Positions 1-10,841 of a DNA stretch of 64,000 bases are shown in pieces (within the stretch, counting starts at the first letter, position 1; every line of letters starts with the position of its first letter). Position numbers and translations under genes: made by a program. The notes under the pieces are model-generated. The model ran no database searches, had not been told where the DNA came from, and worked only from the letters and a program-made list of their open reading frames with translations. Source of the DNA: Saccharum officinarum (lineage: Eukaryota > Streptophyta > Magnoliopsida > Poales > Poaceae); contig CM036225.1 of the NCBI GenBank assembly GCA_020631735.1, positions 67,444,662 through 67,508,661 of the forward strand, in the 5' to 3' direction.

Positions 1-92
1 CTCATGGCTGCCATGAGCCAAGTATAGGCGTGAGGGGTGGTGGCCCATGATGAGCCTCGGGCCTATATGGCCATCTATACTCATGGCAACCA
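1..92. other. Left flank of the outer retrotransposon
   Basis: No gene is seen. The stretch holds a short inverted repeat near its start (CTCATGGC/GCCATGAG) and is not repeated ahead of the 3' LTR at 17068, so it lies outside the LTR. It may be host DNA or another transposon cut by the window edge. Confidence 0.4.
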
Positions 93-963
93 TGTCTTGA
101 CAACCGAAAATGTCCATTTTGTAAAGTTATGAAAATGTGTAACAGTCTTCATTATTGGGTTCCTCTCGTCGAGATGGTCAAAAAACATATATGGAACGTC
201 CAATTTGGAGTCCAGATGAGAGAGTTATGCCTCTAAGAAAATGTATGAACTACCGGTACTACCGGTCCGAGATCGCCGGTACTACCGATCCGAGAAGGTT
301 TGGTGCAGATATGAACTACCGGTACTAACGGTCCGAGACCGATACTACCGATGGATGGTGGTAGGTGGCACAGTTTGGCGTGAAAATGAACTATCGGTAC
401 TACCGGTGGAGCTTGACTGGAAGTACCGGTAGGTGTTTATTCCGAATTTGACTTTCAGATCTCGAACCGATTTGTTTCTAGATCGGTTTTTAAACGTAGG
501 AAACTTGGAAAATAAGCCTTGGAGAGGTTTCCTACTAGGATAAGACCACCCCCTCTATATATATGAGAGGATCATGGTCGATTGAGTTCCCATCTATCCG
601 ATCGACACAAAAACACAACAAATCAATCTACTATCTCTTTTTACCCTTTTTTCCCCTCTACCTCTTCTCCTCGTTCTTCATTGGTGCTGCATGGTTGGAG
701 GATTGATGACAACAATGCTCTAGAGCAGTCAGGCTGGCTAGGGCAGCCCATAGCCGCCGCACGCCCCGACGGGGTCCCTCCCGGGCGTGTGGGGTTTTGG
801 GTCTCAAGAGACCTCGCCGGTGTATCCTGCGTATCGCGCTCATCACTGGAGGCATAAGGTCTAGGTGTGGACATCCCCTAGGCGCTGGCCGATCCCTAAA
901 TCGGCTAGGCTCTACATTGAGCGATCTAGCTCCTTATCGAGTGTGTGACCTAATTAAGCGTCA
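93..963 (+). repeat. 5' LTR of the outer Ty3 element
   Basis: It matches 17068-17980 over its length, starting TGTC near the homologous TGTT and ending GTCA, but with many substitutions and indels, so the insertion is old. It contains repeated ACTACCGGTACTACCGGT units (about 245-435), each with the palindrome ACCGGT, and a TATA-like run at 556-563 followed by a C/T-rich segment, the likely promoter and start region. Confidence 0.85.
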
Positions 964-973
964 ACACACTTTT

Positions 974-990
974 TGGTGACTCCATTGGGG
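974..990 (+). promoter_or_regulatory. Putative primer-binding region of the outer element
   Basis: The sequence TGGTGACTCCATTGGGG follows the 5' LTR by about ten bases. TGG at the start and GGGG at the end resemble the leader of many grass Ty3 elements. The tRNA could not be assigned by eye. Confidence 0.4.
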
Positions 991-1137
991 AACGATTGGT
1001 TCGGTTATCTCATATAACTGATCTTTCTGACCTAGCCTATTCATTGGTTCCAATATATATTTTTTGTGTTCTCATTACTGTTGCTTAATCTGGCCCAAAA
1101 GGACGAAAGCATCTGGTCTTGATCTCCTTTCATCAAG

Positions 1138-2699
1138 ATGTGGAACAACGGTCGCAACGGCGAGTTCACCAATCCAATAGGTCAAGAGAGTGCTGTCAAT
1201 TCTACAACCATAGTTGAGATAAAGGCACATGGGTCTACCGAAGATTCTCCTCTTTTTCATGTTATGAATAAGATTATGTCTAAATTTGATGAATTAGAGG
1301 AAAGGATGTTTGGTGCTCCTAGTGTTACTTTACCACATGTTGCACATACTAGTGAATCGGCCCTGACTTTTAGTCAACCTCGATATAAGAGGCCATTTCA
1401 CTACTATCTTGATCAACATGGCAAATTTTTTATGATAATCAATCCGAATGGGCCTCTTCGGTGCTTGAAACCGATAGGGCTAATTCCAGAGAGGTTAGCA
1501 TTAAACTTCCTGCTGAGAAGCCATATTATTTTGATCAACATGGCAGGGTGATTTTAAATAGTCTATCCAAATTGGCCTCTTCGGCGCCTGAAACCGATAG
1601 GGCCAATTTAGGAGGGGCTAGCACTATACCTCCTGGTAAGACGTTGTCTTACTATTATTTTGATCAAGATGGCAAGCTTATTTTTAGGAAGAAACCCGAA
1701 TTAGTCGCTTCGGCACCTGAAACCGATAGGACCAATTCAGGAGCTGTTAGTACTATTCTTCCTACTGCTACATATATACCAAATTCGGCTTGTACTTCTC
1801 AAACCGATGACGGGATAGCAGCACCACATGCTTCATTGCCTCATATTATGGTGTTGCCTAACTCCCCAAAGTCATCGTGCATGACTCCAATGCCTGAGAC
1901 TTCATGTGATGCCTCCCAAACCGATTCACAGAAATTTATAAATTGGTTTTGCAAATCAAAAGTGGCGAAGTTGGACATGCAAGCTACGCATGATGGAGAT
2001 GCATATCCTTCAACTTGCAATAAGACACTTTCCATGGCTGAAACTCTGGAGATAAATAATCCAGCCATCTTAATACGACCGGAGGAAGCCGATTCCACTT
2101 TCGGAAAGAATGTGATAATCGGCGAGCCCAGGGAATGTAAGAAGGGAAAGAAAGATTTAGATTGCGAGGTGGTTCTAGAAAAATCCAATGATAATCGGGA
2201 GAGTCTCAAGATCACTATCAAATCTTCTGGGCTCGGGGGGCAAGCCCAAACTCCCATGGACAAGCAGAAATCAGCCACTAACACTATTGTTCAAAGAGGA
2301 TCGATTAGGCCGACTTTAAAAGTCGGCCAAACTGATTTTAATGTTGGTGGACAGAAAAAATCAGCAAGACTGATTTCTCAAATCAGTCAAGCTAGTTGTA
2401 AACAAAAATGGCAGCACACATATAAAGATGGAGTATTGATTCCTTACCCATTAATACATCAAAATCCTCACCGATGGAGGATGTGTGCTCATGTAACTCA
2501 CAATGAGCATCGGTGTTTCCCTCATAGCCGATTGAGCTACGACCAATCGAGCTCCAACAAGGAAGGACCGATTAAGTCGGTTTTGCATAAACTTGCTAAT
2601 CAGGTCCAAAGAAAGGGTAAAACATCAGCAAAGCAAATGTATGTGTTGAGGATAAGAAAGTTCTCATTAATCCCACAAGAAAGGCCAATGAACAAATAG
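1138..2699 (+). pseudogene. Extra 5' ORF of the Tat-like element, frameshifted, with repeated modules
   Basis: The frame opens with ATG at 1138 and is continued in another frame from about 1450 to a stop at 2699, so a frameshift lies near 1440-1460. The protein has no domain I can name. Its visible feature is a repeated module: a core like YYLDQHGKF (about 1400), YYFDQHGRV (about 1525) and YYYFDQDGKL (about 1650), each followed at some distance by APETDRAN-like sequence, giving units of roughly 45 residues. The rest is hydrophilic and Lys/Ser rich. Its place ahead of the protease fits the extra ORF of Tat elements; a diverged gag is the alternative. The frame runs on past 2699 only as scraps before the nested insertion at 2868. 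Confidence 0.55.
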
Positions 2700-3724
2700 T
2701 CATCAAAATCGGCCCTGCAGGTGCTCCAATTAAAGAAAGTGAAGGATCAATTGTCATTGATAATCTAGACCAATCTAATGTGGAGAAGATATCAAAGGGT
2801 GTTGATGTTAATAATCATGAAGTTCGGATTAGCACATCGGCTCTTGAGAACTTCCAACCAACATGGTTGAAAGGTCCTTGTTTGGTTTTGGTAATTGAGT
2901 GACAACTTAGGTGGACTAATATGTGGTTATGTGAGATACACAGGAGATTAGTCCACATGTGATGGTGTCATGAAGGAGCTCATTGCATATGAGACATGAC
3001 ATGGAGTCATGTGACCAAGATGGAGAAGATCAAGATGAGGCTTGGCTCGAAGGACCGGTTGTGAAGGTGAAGGGCAAGTTGAGGCTTCGAAGCGAAGGAC
3101 CATGTGATGGTGAAGCTTGGGCAAGACTTGGCGCCGACGGACCAATGCAACGGTGAAGAGCAAGTGAGGTCAAGATCGATGAACCAATACGGTCACGTGA
3201 TGATATGAAGTGAATCATATCATTTGGTGATTGGTTGGTGCATGTGTTGCATCAACGTCAGAGGAGATGGAGTGGAATGCGCAAGGCAAAGGTATAACCT
3301 AGGGCATTTCCATTTCACCGGTCATAGGTGTGTAGAGAAGTTTATGACCGGGTTTAGGATAGATGGCCGTACTATCAAGAGGGGCAAACTTGTTTGCATA
3401 TCGGTCATCTAGTGCCACTTGAGCGATCTAACTGTGCATACGTGTTAGGATCGAGTGGCGAGGCAAGTTGAGTGCCTAACTCCTTTGAAAATGATTATGA
3501 AAATGCTAACACACAAGCACATGGAGATGTACACTTGATGGTGTTGGCACATTTGCAAAGGTGGCGTTGGTCGCGCTGTGGTTTGCGGGTATAGAGAGGT
3601 TTGGGTTCCTCTCTACCTCCCGCCGAGCGTGCGAGCGCGGGATTCAGGCGATTTCGGGGAAATGAAATGCCTATATTCCATTGCGCCGGAAGTCGGAAAA
3701 GAAACGGAGGCGAACGCGGTCACA

Positions 3725-4290
3725 GAGGTGACCGGACGCAGCACCGGACGCTGCACCGGACGCTGCACCGGACGCGGTCACTGTGGACCGGCGCGTCCGG
3801 TCAGTGCAGCGCGGGCGTCAGGCGCGCGAGCTAGGGTTTGGCACCGGCGCGTCCGGTGACCCACGGGACCGGCGCGTCCGGTCTGGCGAACAGCGAGTCA
3901 CGTAGTCTTCGGACGCGGTGCGCGTCCGGTGTCACACCATCGGACGCGTCCGGTGGTCCAGGGTGCTTACTGGACTCGCACCGGACGCGGTTACTGTGGC
4001 GTCCGGTGGTTGCGAGGAGCGCGTCCGGTGTTGTCTTCGCGGGCGCGGGTACTGTGCGCACCGGCGCGTCCGGTGGTTGCTTCGCGGGCGCGGGTGCTGT
4101 GCGCACCGGCGCGTCCGGTGGTTCGCAGCAGCGCGTCCGGTGGGTCGTTTGACCGTTGGCACGCAGTGACCGTTGGAGGATCTAACGGACGAATTTGAAA
4201 TTCGGAGGACACGCGGATGTCGGAGGGGCACCGGACGCGGTTGAGCGCGTCCGGTGAGTTACCACCGGCGCGTCCGGTGCTCCCGCGGAA
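3725..4290. repeat. CpG-rich palindromic array in the LTR
   Basis: More than fifteen copies of a 10-bp core GCGTCCGGTG or its complement CACCGGACGC occur at irregular spacing, often facing each other. It lies directly upstream of the TATA box, where an enhancer or a silencing target would sit. The same array is at about 11699-12264 in the 3' LTR. Short ORFs read through it are repeat translations, not genes. Confidence 0.85.
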
Positions 4291-4331
4291 AAACGGTCAA
4301 GTGGGGTAACGGCTCTATTTGACCGTGGGGT

Positions 4332-4339
4332 TATAAATA
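4332..4339 (+). promoter_or_regulatory. TATA box of the nested element's LTR
   Basis: TATAAATA in the middle of the LTR, just after the CpG array; the copy in the 3' LTR is at 12306-12313. The position fits a U3/R border. Confidence 0.7.
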
Positions 4340-5429
4340 GACCTTGTGGCCGGCTGTGGCCGGTAGCTGAGCACACTTTAGCCTTGGTGGCTTGTGTGGT
4401 AGTGCTTGGGAGCCCTCTAACTCACTCATGCTTGATAGTGTTCATCGGATCGAGTGAGAGAGCGATTCTAGTGCGATTGCATCGTGAGGTTGCATCGAGT
4501 GGCACTAGGTGTTCGTGTTGCAAGCCGGTAGTGCTTGTTACTCTTGGAGGTTGCCACCTCCTAGACGGCTTGGTGGCTTGTGGCTCCGACGAAGCTCGCA
4601 AGAAGATTGTGCGAGGCTCCGGAGAAGCTTTGTGAGGGGGATTGTGCTCACCCCGCGGGGATCGCGAAGAGCAACTCTAGTTGAGCGTGTCATTGAGTTA
4701 CCTCACTTGAGAGTGGAGTCTTGCGGTGCCTTGCGGGGCGTGCCTTGAGGGGTAAGTGACTTGAGGGTCACACCGAGGAACCATCCTAGTGTTGGTCGAC
4801 ACAACGGGGACGTAGCTTGGTGGCGACCAAGTGAACCTCGGGAGAAAATCACCGTGTCAACATTGTCTACTCTTCTCGGTGGTTTGCCTTCGTGCAACAC
4901 AAGCTTGTATTTACTTTCATATATACTTGTGCTTGTGTAGTTGCTCTCTTAACTAGTTTGCTTGTGTAGCTTGCTAGTTGTCTTCTTGCTTGTGTAGCTA
5001 GAAGCTTCCCTTTGCGTGACTAATTTGGTTTGTGTAACCTTGTTAGTCACATTGCTTAGTTTGTGTAGCTAAGTAGTTTGCGCTCTCTAATTTGGCTTGT
5101 GTAGCCTTGTTATTGAGCATTGCTAGTGAGCTTAGGCTTTGTGCGCTTTGCTTACTAGAATTGTGTAGTAGCTCCCTCTTGCTTGCAAAGTACTAGTGCA
5201 TAGGTTTGTGTGACCTTGCTCTAGAATTGATTAGGTGAGCTCTTGGTAAGCTTAGCACCTTAGTTGCTTAATTAGGATCTTTGCAAGGTGCTAGAGAACT
5301 TAGATAGAGGGGTGTAGTCTTGGCTAGACCGTTAAGTTTAATTCCGCATTTGTTTCGGTTAGCCAACGTGTTTAAGTTTTAGAAAGGACTATTCACCCCC
5401 CCTCTAGTCCGCCATCTCGACCTTACAAG

Positions 5430-5442
5430 TGGTATCGGAGCC
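5430..5442 (+). promoter_or_regulatory. Primer-binding site (initiator Met tRNA type)
   Basis: TGGTATCGGAGCC starts three bases inside the 5' LTR end. It differs by one base (G for A) from the usual TGGTATCAGAGC of plant Ty1/copia elements that prime with initiator Met tRNA. Confidence 0.8.
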
Positions 5443-5478
5443 GGGTCTCTCATTTGTGGTCTTCACCGACCCGAGAGG

Positions 5479-7470
5479 ATGGCGGCTTATGGGCTAGATG
5501 TTGAGTGTCCACACATTTTTGATGGCACACACTTTGCACGGTGGAGAAATTGGATGTCATGCAATTTTAAGTTTATTTCTCCTCAAATGTGGTGGATCGT
5601 AGATGTGGGCTTTTCCTTTGCAATTGATAAAAAGAATGCAACTCAAGCGCAAAGTAAATGCCTACATCTCGATAGCCAAGCTACTAATACTTTATATCGA
5701 TCTATGGATAGTAGCATACTTCATGAGATCATAGACTTCGAGTCCGCCCATGAAATTTGGGTGTTTCTAAATGAGAAATATGGGGTGATCTCCAATAATG
5801 ATGAGCCCAAGGAAGAGGCGCATGAGGATGTTGAGCATGACCACAACAAGGTGGTTGTGGAGGATTGCTCCACCTCACGGTCAAGTGATGACAAAGATGA
5901 TCATATCACAAGATCACTTGACAAGAAGAATGATAATGCCACAAGTGATGCAAGCAATGATTCTACTCCATGCACACTTGATGGTGAAGATGATGGCTAT
6001 GAGAGTGATGCTTCAACAAGCTCTTCAACATCACCACATTGTTCCATGTCACATGGTGACACTAAGGTATCTATTGGTGGTTTTGTTGTTGATTGTGATG
6101 ATCCAAATTTTGAGCTTCTATATAAACTCTCAAAGGCCCTAAGAAATGAGATGGCAAAAACAAGTAAATTGAAAAATGAAAACTCATTTCTAAAAACCAC
6201 ATGTGAACAACAAAAGCATCTACTTTATGTTACTACTTGTTCACATGAGGAGCTAAAATTGGCTCATGAGGAACTTAGTGTTGCTCATGATAATTTGGCA
6301 CAAGAACATGCTTTACTCACTAAGAAGCCTTCTAATGAAGAAACCAAATCTAGTGAGAGCTCATCATTTGGGTCAAATGATCAATCACATATTACTAACC
6401 CTTGTGATGTAGGCAAGAAGCATGTATCCACCTCTTGTGATGATTTATTAGATATGCCATGTTCTTCACAATTAAATGCTTGTTTTACTTCTATGTCTTG
6501 TGAGACTAACCTTTTGAAGGAGAACAATGAGCTTAAAAGTAAAATGAAGAATTTGAGCATCAAGTTAGAGAGGTGCTACAACTCAAAAGTCACCTTTGAG
6601 CACATGATGAAGACTCAAAGAAACGTTGGTGACAAAAGTGGCCTTGGCTTCAAGAAGAAAATGACAAGGGGCGAAAGAAAGCAAGAAAAAAGGATGAAGA
6701 GGCTACTTCAAAAGAAGCTCTCGCATTCCATGTGCTATCGATGCCATGAAGCGGGACATCTTGCTAATGGTTGCCCAAACATTGAGAAGCTCAAGAAGAT
6801 GAAAGAAGAAGAGAGGCTAAAGCATGTCAAGTGCTTCAAGTGCCGCACTTGGGGTCATCTCACCTCAATGTGCCCAATCAAGCAATTGGTGAAGCAACAA
6901 GTAAAGCCTCAACCAAAGCCACTAGTTGAGCAAGATAAGACACCTCAAGAGCAAATCAAGATCAACCATGAAGATAATAGTGACTTGATGAAGAAGAAGA
7001 AAACAAGAAGGGGTGGAAGAGCAAGACATCCAATGCAAATCCAAGATGTCAAGATGATGAGCAAGAATCAAGATGAGAAGAAAGTACATGCTCACATCAA
7101 GTGCTTCAAATGTGGAGACATAGGACACTTCGCCTCGGGGTGTCCTACCAAGCTTGAGAAGAAGGCTCAAGCAACTCATGAGAGGCAAGGGAATAAAGAG
7201 CATCATATGAGCAAAGAAGAAAAGGCTCAATCAAAGAGAAGATGCTATTCATGCCGGGAAAGGGGACACAATGCTCATTCATGTCCCCTAGGTGAGAATT
7301 CTAAGCCTATTTCAATTGATAATACTAATATGCTTAGAAAGGATGGCAATGGTACCTCATTGGTTGGAATTGCAAAACATCCCGCTACTCATACTAAGGC
7401 TATGCCTAAGTATGTTGCACCTAACTTGAGAGGACCCAAACTAGTTTGGGTACCATCAAAGAGTGGATGA
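5479..7470 (+). CDS. gag: Gag polyprotein with four CCHC zinc knuckles (Ty1/copia, Sirevirus-like)
   Basis: An intact 663-aa nucleocapsid/capsid protein that would package element RNA into virus-like particles. The N-terminus (about residues 10-110) is a copia gag fold with W-rich sequence (FARWRNWMSCNF) and the IWVFLNEKYG end. An acidic Ser/Asp-rich stretch (about 115-195) and a coiled-coil-like region (about 215-380) follow. Four knuckles of the form CX2CX4HX4C lie near residues 419, 452, 542 and 589 (CYRCHEAGH, CFKCRTWGH, CFKCGDIGH, CYSCRERGH), separated by basic spacers. The end, KLVWVPSKSG, is where gag passes into pol in autonomous relatives, but a stop follows and no pol is present. 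The ATG lies 51 bases after the LTR end, and there are no internal stops, consistent with a young element. Most plant copia gags have one knuckle; four is unusual. Confidence 0.9.
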   Translation: MAAYGLDVECPHIFDGTHFARWRNWMSCNFKFISPQMWWIVDVGFSFAIDKKNATQAQSKCLHLDSQATNTLYRSMDSSILHEIIDFESAHEIWVFLNEKYGVISNNDEPKEEAHEDVEHDHNKVVVEDCSTSRSSDDKDDHITRSLDKKNDNATSDASNDSTPCTLDGEDDGYESDASTSSSTSPHCSMSHGDTKVSIGGFVVDCDDPNFELLYKLSKALRNEMAKTSKLKNENSFLKTTCEQQKHLLYVTTCSHEELKLAHEELSVAHDNLAQEHALLTKKPSNEETKSSESSSFGSNDQSHITNPCDVGKKHVSTSCDDLLDMPCSSQLNACFTSMSCETNLLKENNELKSKMKNLSIKLERCYNSKVTFEHMMKTQRNVGDKSGLGFKKKMTRGERKQEKRMKRLLQKKLSHSMCYRCHEAGHLANGCPNIEKLKKMKEEERLKHVKCFKCRTWGHLTSMCPIKQLVKQQVKPQPKPLVEQDKTPQEQIKINHEDNSDLMKKKKTRRGGRARHPMQIQDVKMMSKNQDEKKVHAHIKCFKCGDIGHFASGCPTKLEKKAQATHERQGNKEHHMSKEEKAQSKRRCYSCRERGHNAHSCPLGENSKPISIDNTNMLRKDGNGTSLVGIAKHPATHTKAMPKYVAPNLRGPKLVWVPSKSG

Positions 7471-10400
7471 TTGTTTGTAGGTACCATCGGCATTGGAGGC
7501 TTGATTTAATTGGTTTCATCTTGTTCATCATATATTGAGTCAAGTTATGAAGCTCAATGCATATCCAATCCAATGCCAAGTCAAAATAAGTGAAGTCCAA
7601 AGTGCTACAACATACAAGTGTCATGATCAAGTTGTGGATGATTTATTGGAATTATTTGATGGCTTGCAATTTATTTGAGTAAAAGCTTGCTATTGGATGA
7701 TTATGAGCTAACCAAGGTATATCTCTAGTTGATCATTTCTTTTGGGTGCATATGAGTTGATTGAATTGGATAAATATGCAATGTTGCTTGCTATGAGATG
7801 ATTGAATAGATTTAATGCCTAGCAATCAAATTTGGATTGATTTGTGTTGGATAAATTCATGAGATGACATTTAGTAAGTGGATTGAATGGATATATGTCT
7901 TATGAAAGTGTTCAAACAAGTTAGTTTCAAGTTTGATTCAATTTGGTGAAGTATAGCTCAATGTATTGAAATCTGTCCATTATTGAAAATCTGAGCTAGC
8001 TGAGATCAAGTCTGAGTTTGAGTGACCAAATCTATTTGGATTAGCTTGAAATTTGGTATACATGCTCTACACTTATGAAAGAAGAGGCTGTAGAAATTTC
8101 ATGAGAATTGGATAAGAAATGCTTCGGTTTTGGAGTGCATCTTGTCAGCTAGAGTGCAGCAGTTTTCAGCATGTAGCAGTGGTGGAAGATTTGAAATCTG
8201 GTAGCAATCTAGATGTCAAATGAATCTCAAATTTTTACAGCTGCTAGATGACTTAGTGAATCACGTCTCCACCAAATTTTATGGCATTTGGATCTGTACA
8301 TTGGGAGATATGAATTATTCTTTGAAGGGTACAGAATCTGCCAGAAAAGTGACAATCATTGGATTAATCTAGAGTCACTTTGATTGAAAGGTTCTCAAGT
8401 TGGAAACTTGTTTATAAGTGGTTGAGGAACCTAAGTTTGGTTTTGGATTGATCTAGAAACATGAAAAGCAATGAGTACTAGACTTTTATATTGTGAAATA
8501 TACTTGGTATACTTATTTGGTACTCAATTTGAAGATCAAGATCAAACTTAAGATGAAGGTGAAGTTTAAGTTCTAGTGATGATTGGAGATCATTTGGTAG
8601 AAGAAAAGGACTTAAACAAGTAGAAAGAGTTGGACTCAAATGTAGATTCAAGGATTATTCATCAAGATTGAGTTCATCATTTGGATCAATCAAACTATAT
8701 CATTTCAAGTGAGTATCAAGAGTGGTTCTTTGGAGAAAGGTCACTTCTCCCTAGTGAGGGGCTTGCCGCCGTGTGTAGGTGAAACCAAGTTTGGGACTTG
8801 GAAGGCTAACATGGAAGTGGTGATCCGAGGAACTTGTGATGCTTAGTTGAAGCAATCAAAAGGATTGATCTAAAAAGCAAGCAACACCCAAAAGAGAGTT
8901 AGTCATTGCAATTCAATTAATATTCTAAGTGATTCTCTCATGCAAGCAAAGATGATATAATGAAGCAAGCCAACCACAACAAGAAAGTGCACTTGATCAT
9001 TAGTGGTTTTCAATTCATATGGGTGAAGAATGGATTTATCTATGATGATTGGTCTTCACCAAGCAATAAATTGGACTTCACATTGCTATTGGAGTAATGA
9101 ATTGGAATCTATATGACTATCCTCTACTTCAACATAGCAAAGGTATCATTGAAATGTGCATGATCATTTCATCCCTTACTAGTATGCGGTTAGTGCATAT
9201 AGTACATGCTTATTAGGATCATGCATGACAAATAAAAATTTTTAGACTCATTGCCTACCACTATTGCTTGATTGTCTAAATGATCTAGTGGTATGAGTAT
9301 GAATTTGTTCATGAGCTAGTGAACCCAAGTACTTGATCTAGTTTGGATTGCTAACAAGTGACAAGTACAACATTGGCAAGATAACCCTTAGCATGAGGTG
9401 TGAAGAAGCTTGTCATTGGATCAAACCGGACTTGGATCTTAGGCAAATCAACATAGTTCAAGTCATACAAAAAGCTCATGACAATGATAAGAGTACAAGC
9501 ACAAGACAACAATGAAAATAGATATCTAGTTTGTTTCAAGTGGTATCTAGACTCAAATTGATCTTCTAAAGTGGTATTCACTAGTGGTGTCTAGATCATG
9601 ATCTACAAGTGATATCTTACAAGTGGTACTCATAAAGATAGAAAATGTTCAAGAAGTGAATGTTATTGCCAAATCTTTCAAAGTGAATCCATACAAGAAA
9701 ATTCTTTCAAATGGTATCACATTTTTACTCATGGTAGCTTCACATGGTATCATTCATGTAAGACGATGGTTTCACAAGTAATCCTCAACCTTAAGTGATC
9801 AAATCAAGAAATGCTTCCCTCATCTCCAAGTGGTATCTCAAGTGAATGACACATGCTATGACATAGGGGGAGGAGCCCCACCGATTGGTATCAAGGTCAA
9901 AGATCCTATGTGGAATCTCAAGAGCAACCATAAAGTTTGTCATTCCAACATGTGTGGTAATGTCCATCAAAAATGCAATATTCAAGTTTCAACCATCTAC
10001 CCCAATGCAAGTCTTTGTATCAATTAAGAAGATCACCTTTTATGGAAATTGATGACAAAGGGGGAGAAGTTGGACAAAGATATGCAAGATTTCCTTTTGA
10101 GGAGAGATTGCTTTGAGAGAGAGATAGATGATATTGGACATAGACATGGACAAAGAGGGAGCAACATTGAAGAATATAAGGGATCAAATATTCTTGGACA
10201 AAGAAAGCACACAAGTAGGGGGAGCAAGCTCATGAACTTTGATTGATTACATTTGATATGTGCATAATTCATGTGCTTGCTTGCATTGCATAAGTTCTTA
10301 AATTCAATATGCATGCTTGTGTGGTGTATGCTAGTTATAGCACTTGAATGATGATTTGATAACTAGCATGCATAGGATGTTAGCTAGACTTGTGATTATC

Positions 10401-10828
10401 ATGCAAAAACTAGAACCATGCTTATAATGTGATCTCATGGGGTTTCTAGTGTTTTTGATGTCTAGCTACTCATGATGCTAAGGATGATGGCAAACTTGTG
10501 ATTTTCAAATGGTATCAAGCTACTAATTGGTAGCGAGCTACAAAGGTTTATTCTATACACCTTAGCATCACTTAGTAGTGCTAACCCTCCCACAAATTTC
10601 ATATTTATGCATATGTGCAAGCTTGAAACCAAACCATTTGAGCACATATGTAGGGGGAGTTATCACTACCAAGTCGGATTTTATGGTGCTTATCCAAATC
10701 TTAACATAGAGCTTAAAAGTTGGATAAGTAACATTAAATCCAAAACAAGTTAGCAATTTACACTTGTGTGAAGTGCTAGCTTGAAAAAGCTTAATTTCCA
10801 TATCTTTGTAGAGTTGTCATCAATTACC
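7471..10828 (+). other. Non-coding interior of the nested element (pol missing)
   Basis: About 3.4 kb with only short, unrelated ORFs on both strands; no retrotransposon enzyme motif was recognised. It is AT-rich with frequent AAGTGGTATC-like phrases (for example 9538, 9600-9640, 9700-9840), a low-order repeat. Polypurine-like AGGGGGAG tracts recur at about 9864, 10057, 10216 and 10651, which fits the multiple-PPT region of Sireviruses. This may be deletion-scrambled pol or unrelated filler. Confidence 0.7.
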
Positions 10829-10840
10829 AAAAGGGGGAGA
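10829..10840 (+). promoter_or_regulatory. Polypurine tract of the nested element
   Basis: AAAAGGGGGAGA directly precedes the 3' LTR start, the plus-strand priming site. Similar tracts at 10057-10069, about 10216 and 10651 are likely extra PPTs of Sirevirus type. Confidence 0.85.
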
Positions 10841-10841
10841 T

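Larger units (their letters stand above)
2868..5427 (+). repeat. 5' LTR of the nested Sirevirus-like element
   Basis: It is the same as 10842-13400 apart from one base in a C-run near 4652 (CCCCGCGGGG versus CCCGCGGGG). The centre (about 3725-4290) is a CpG-rich array of CACCGGACGC / GCGTCCGGTG units, many arranged as palindromes. A TATA box (TATAAATA, 4332-4339) follows the array and sets the likely RNA start near 4360-4370. The 3' half is T-rich with many TTGTGTAG repeats. Confidence 0.95.

Noticed and set aside
3578..4376. Several 60-104 aa ORFs on both strands within the LTR
   Set aside because: All read through the CpG palindromic array in different frames and repeat in the second LTR; no start context or domain.
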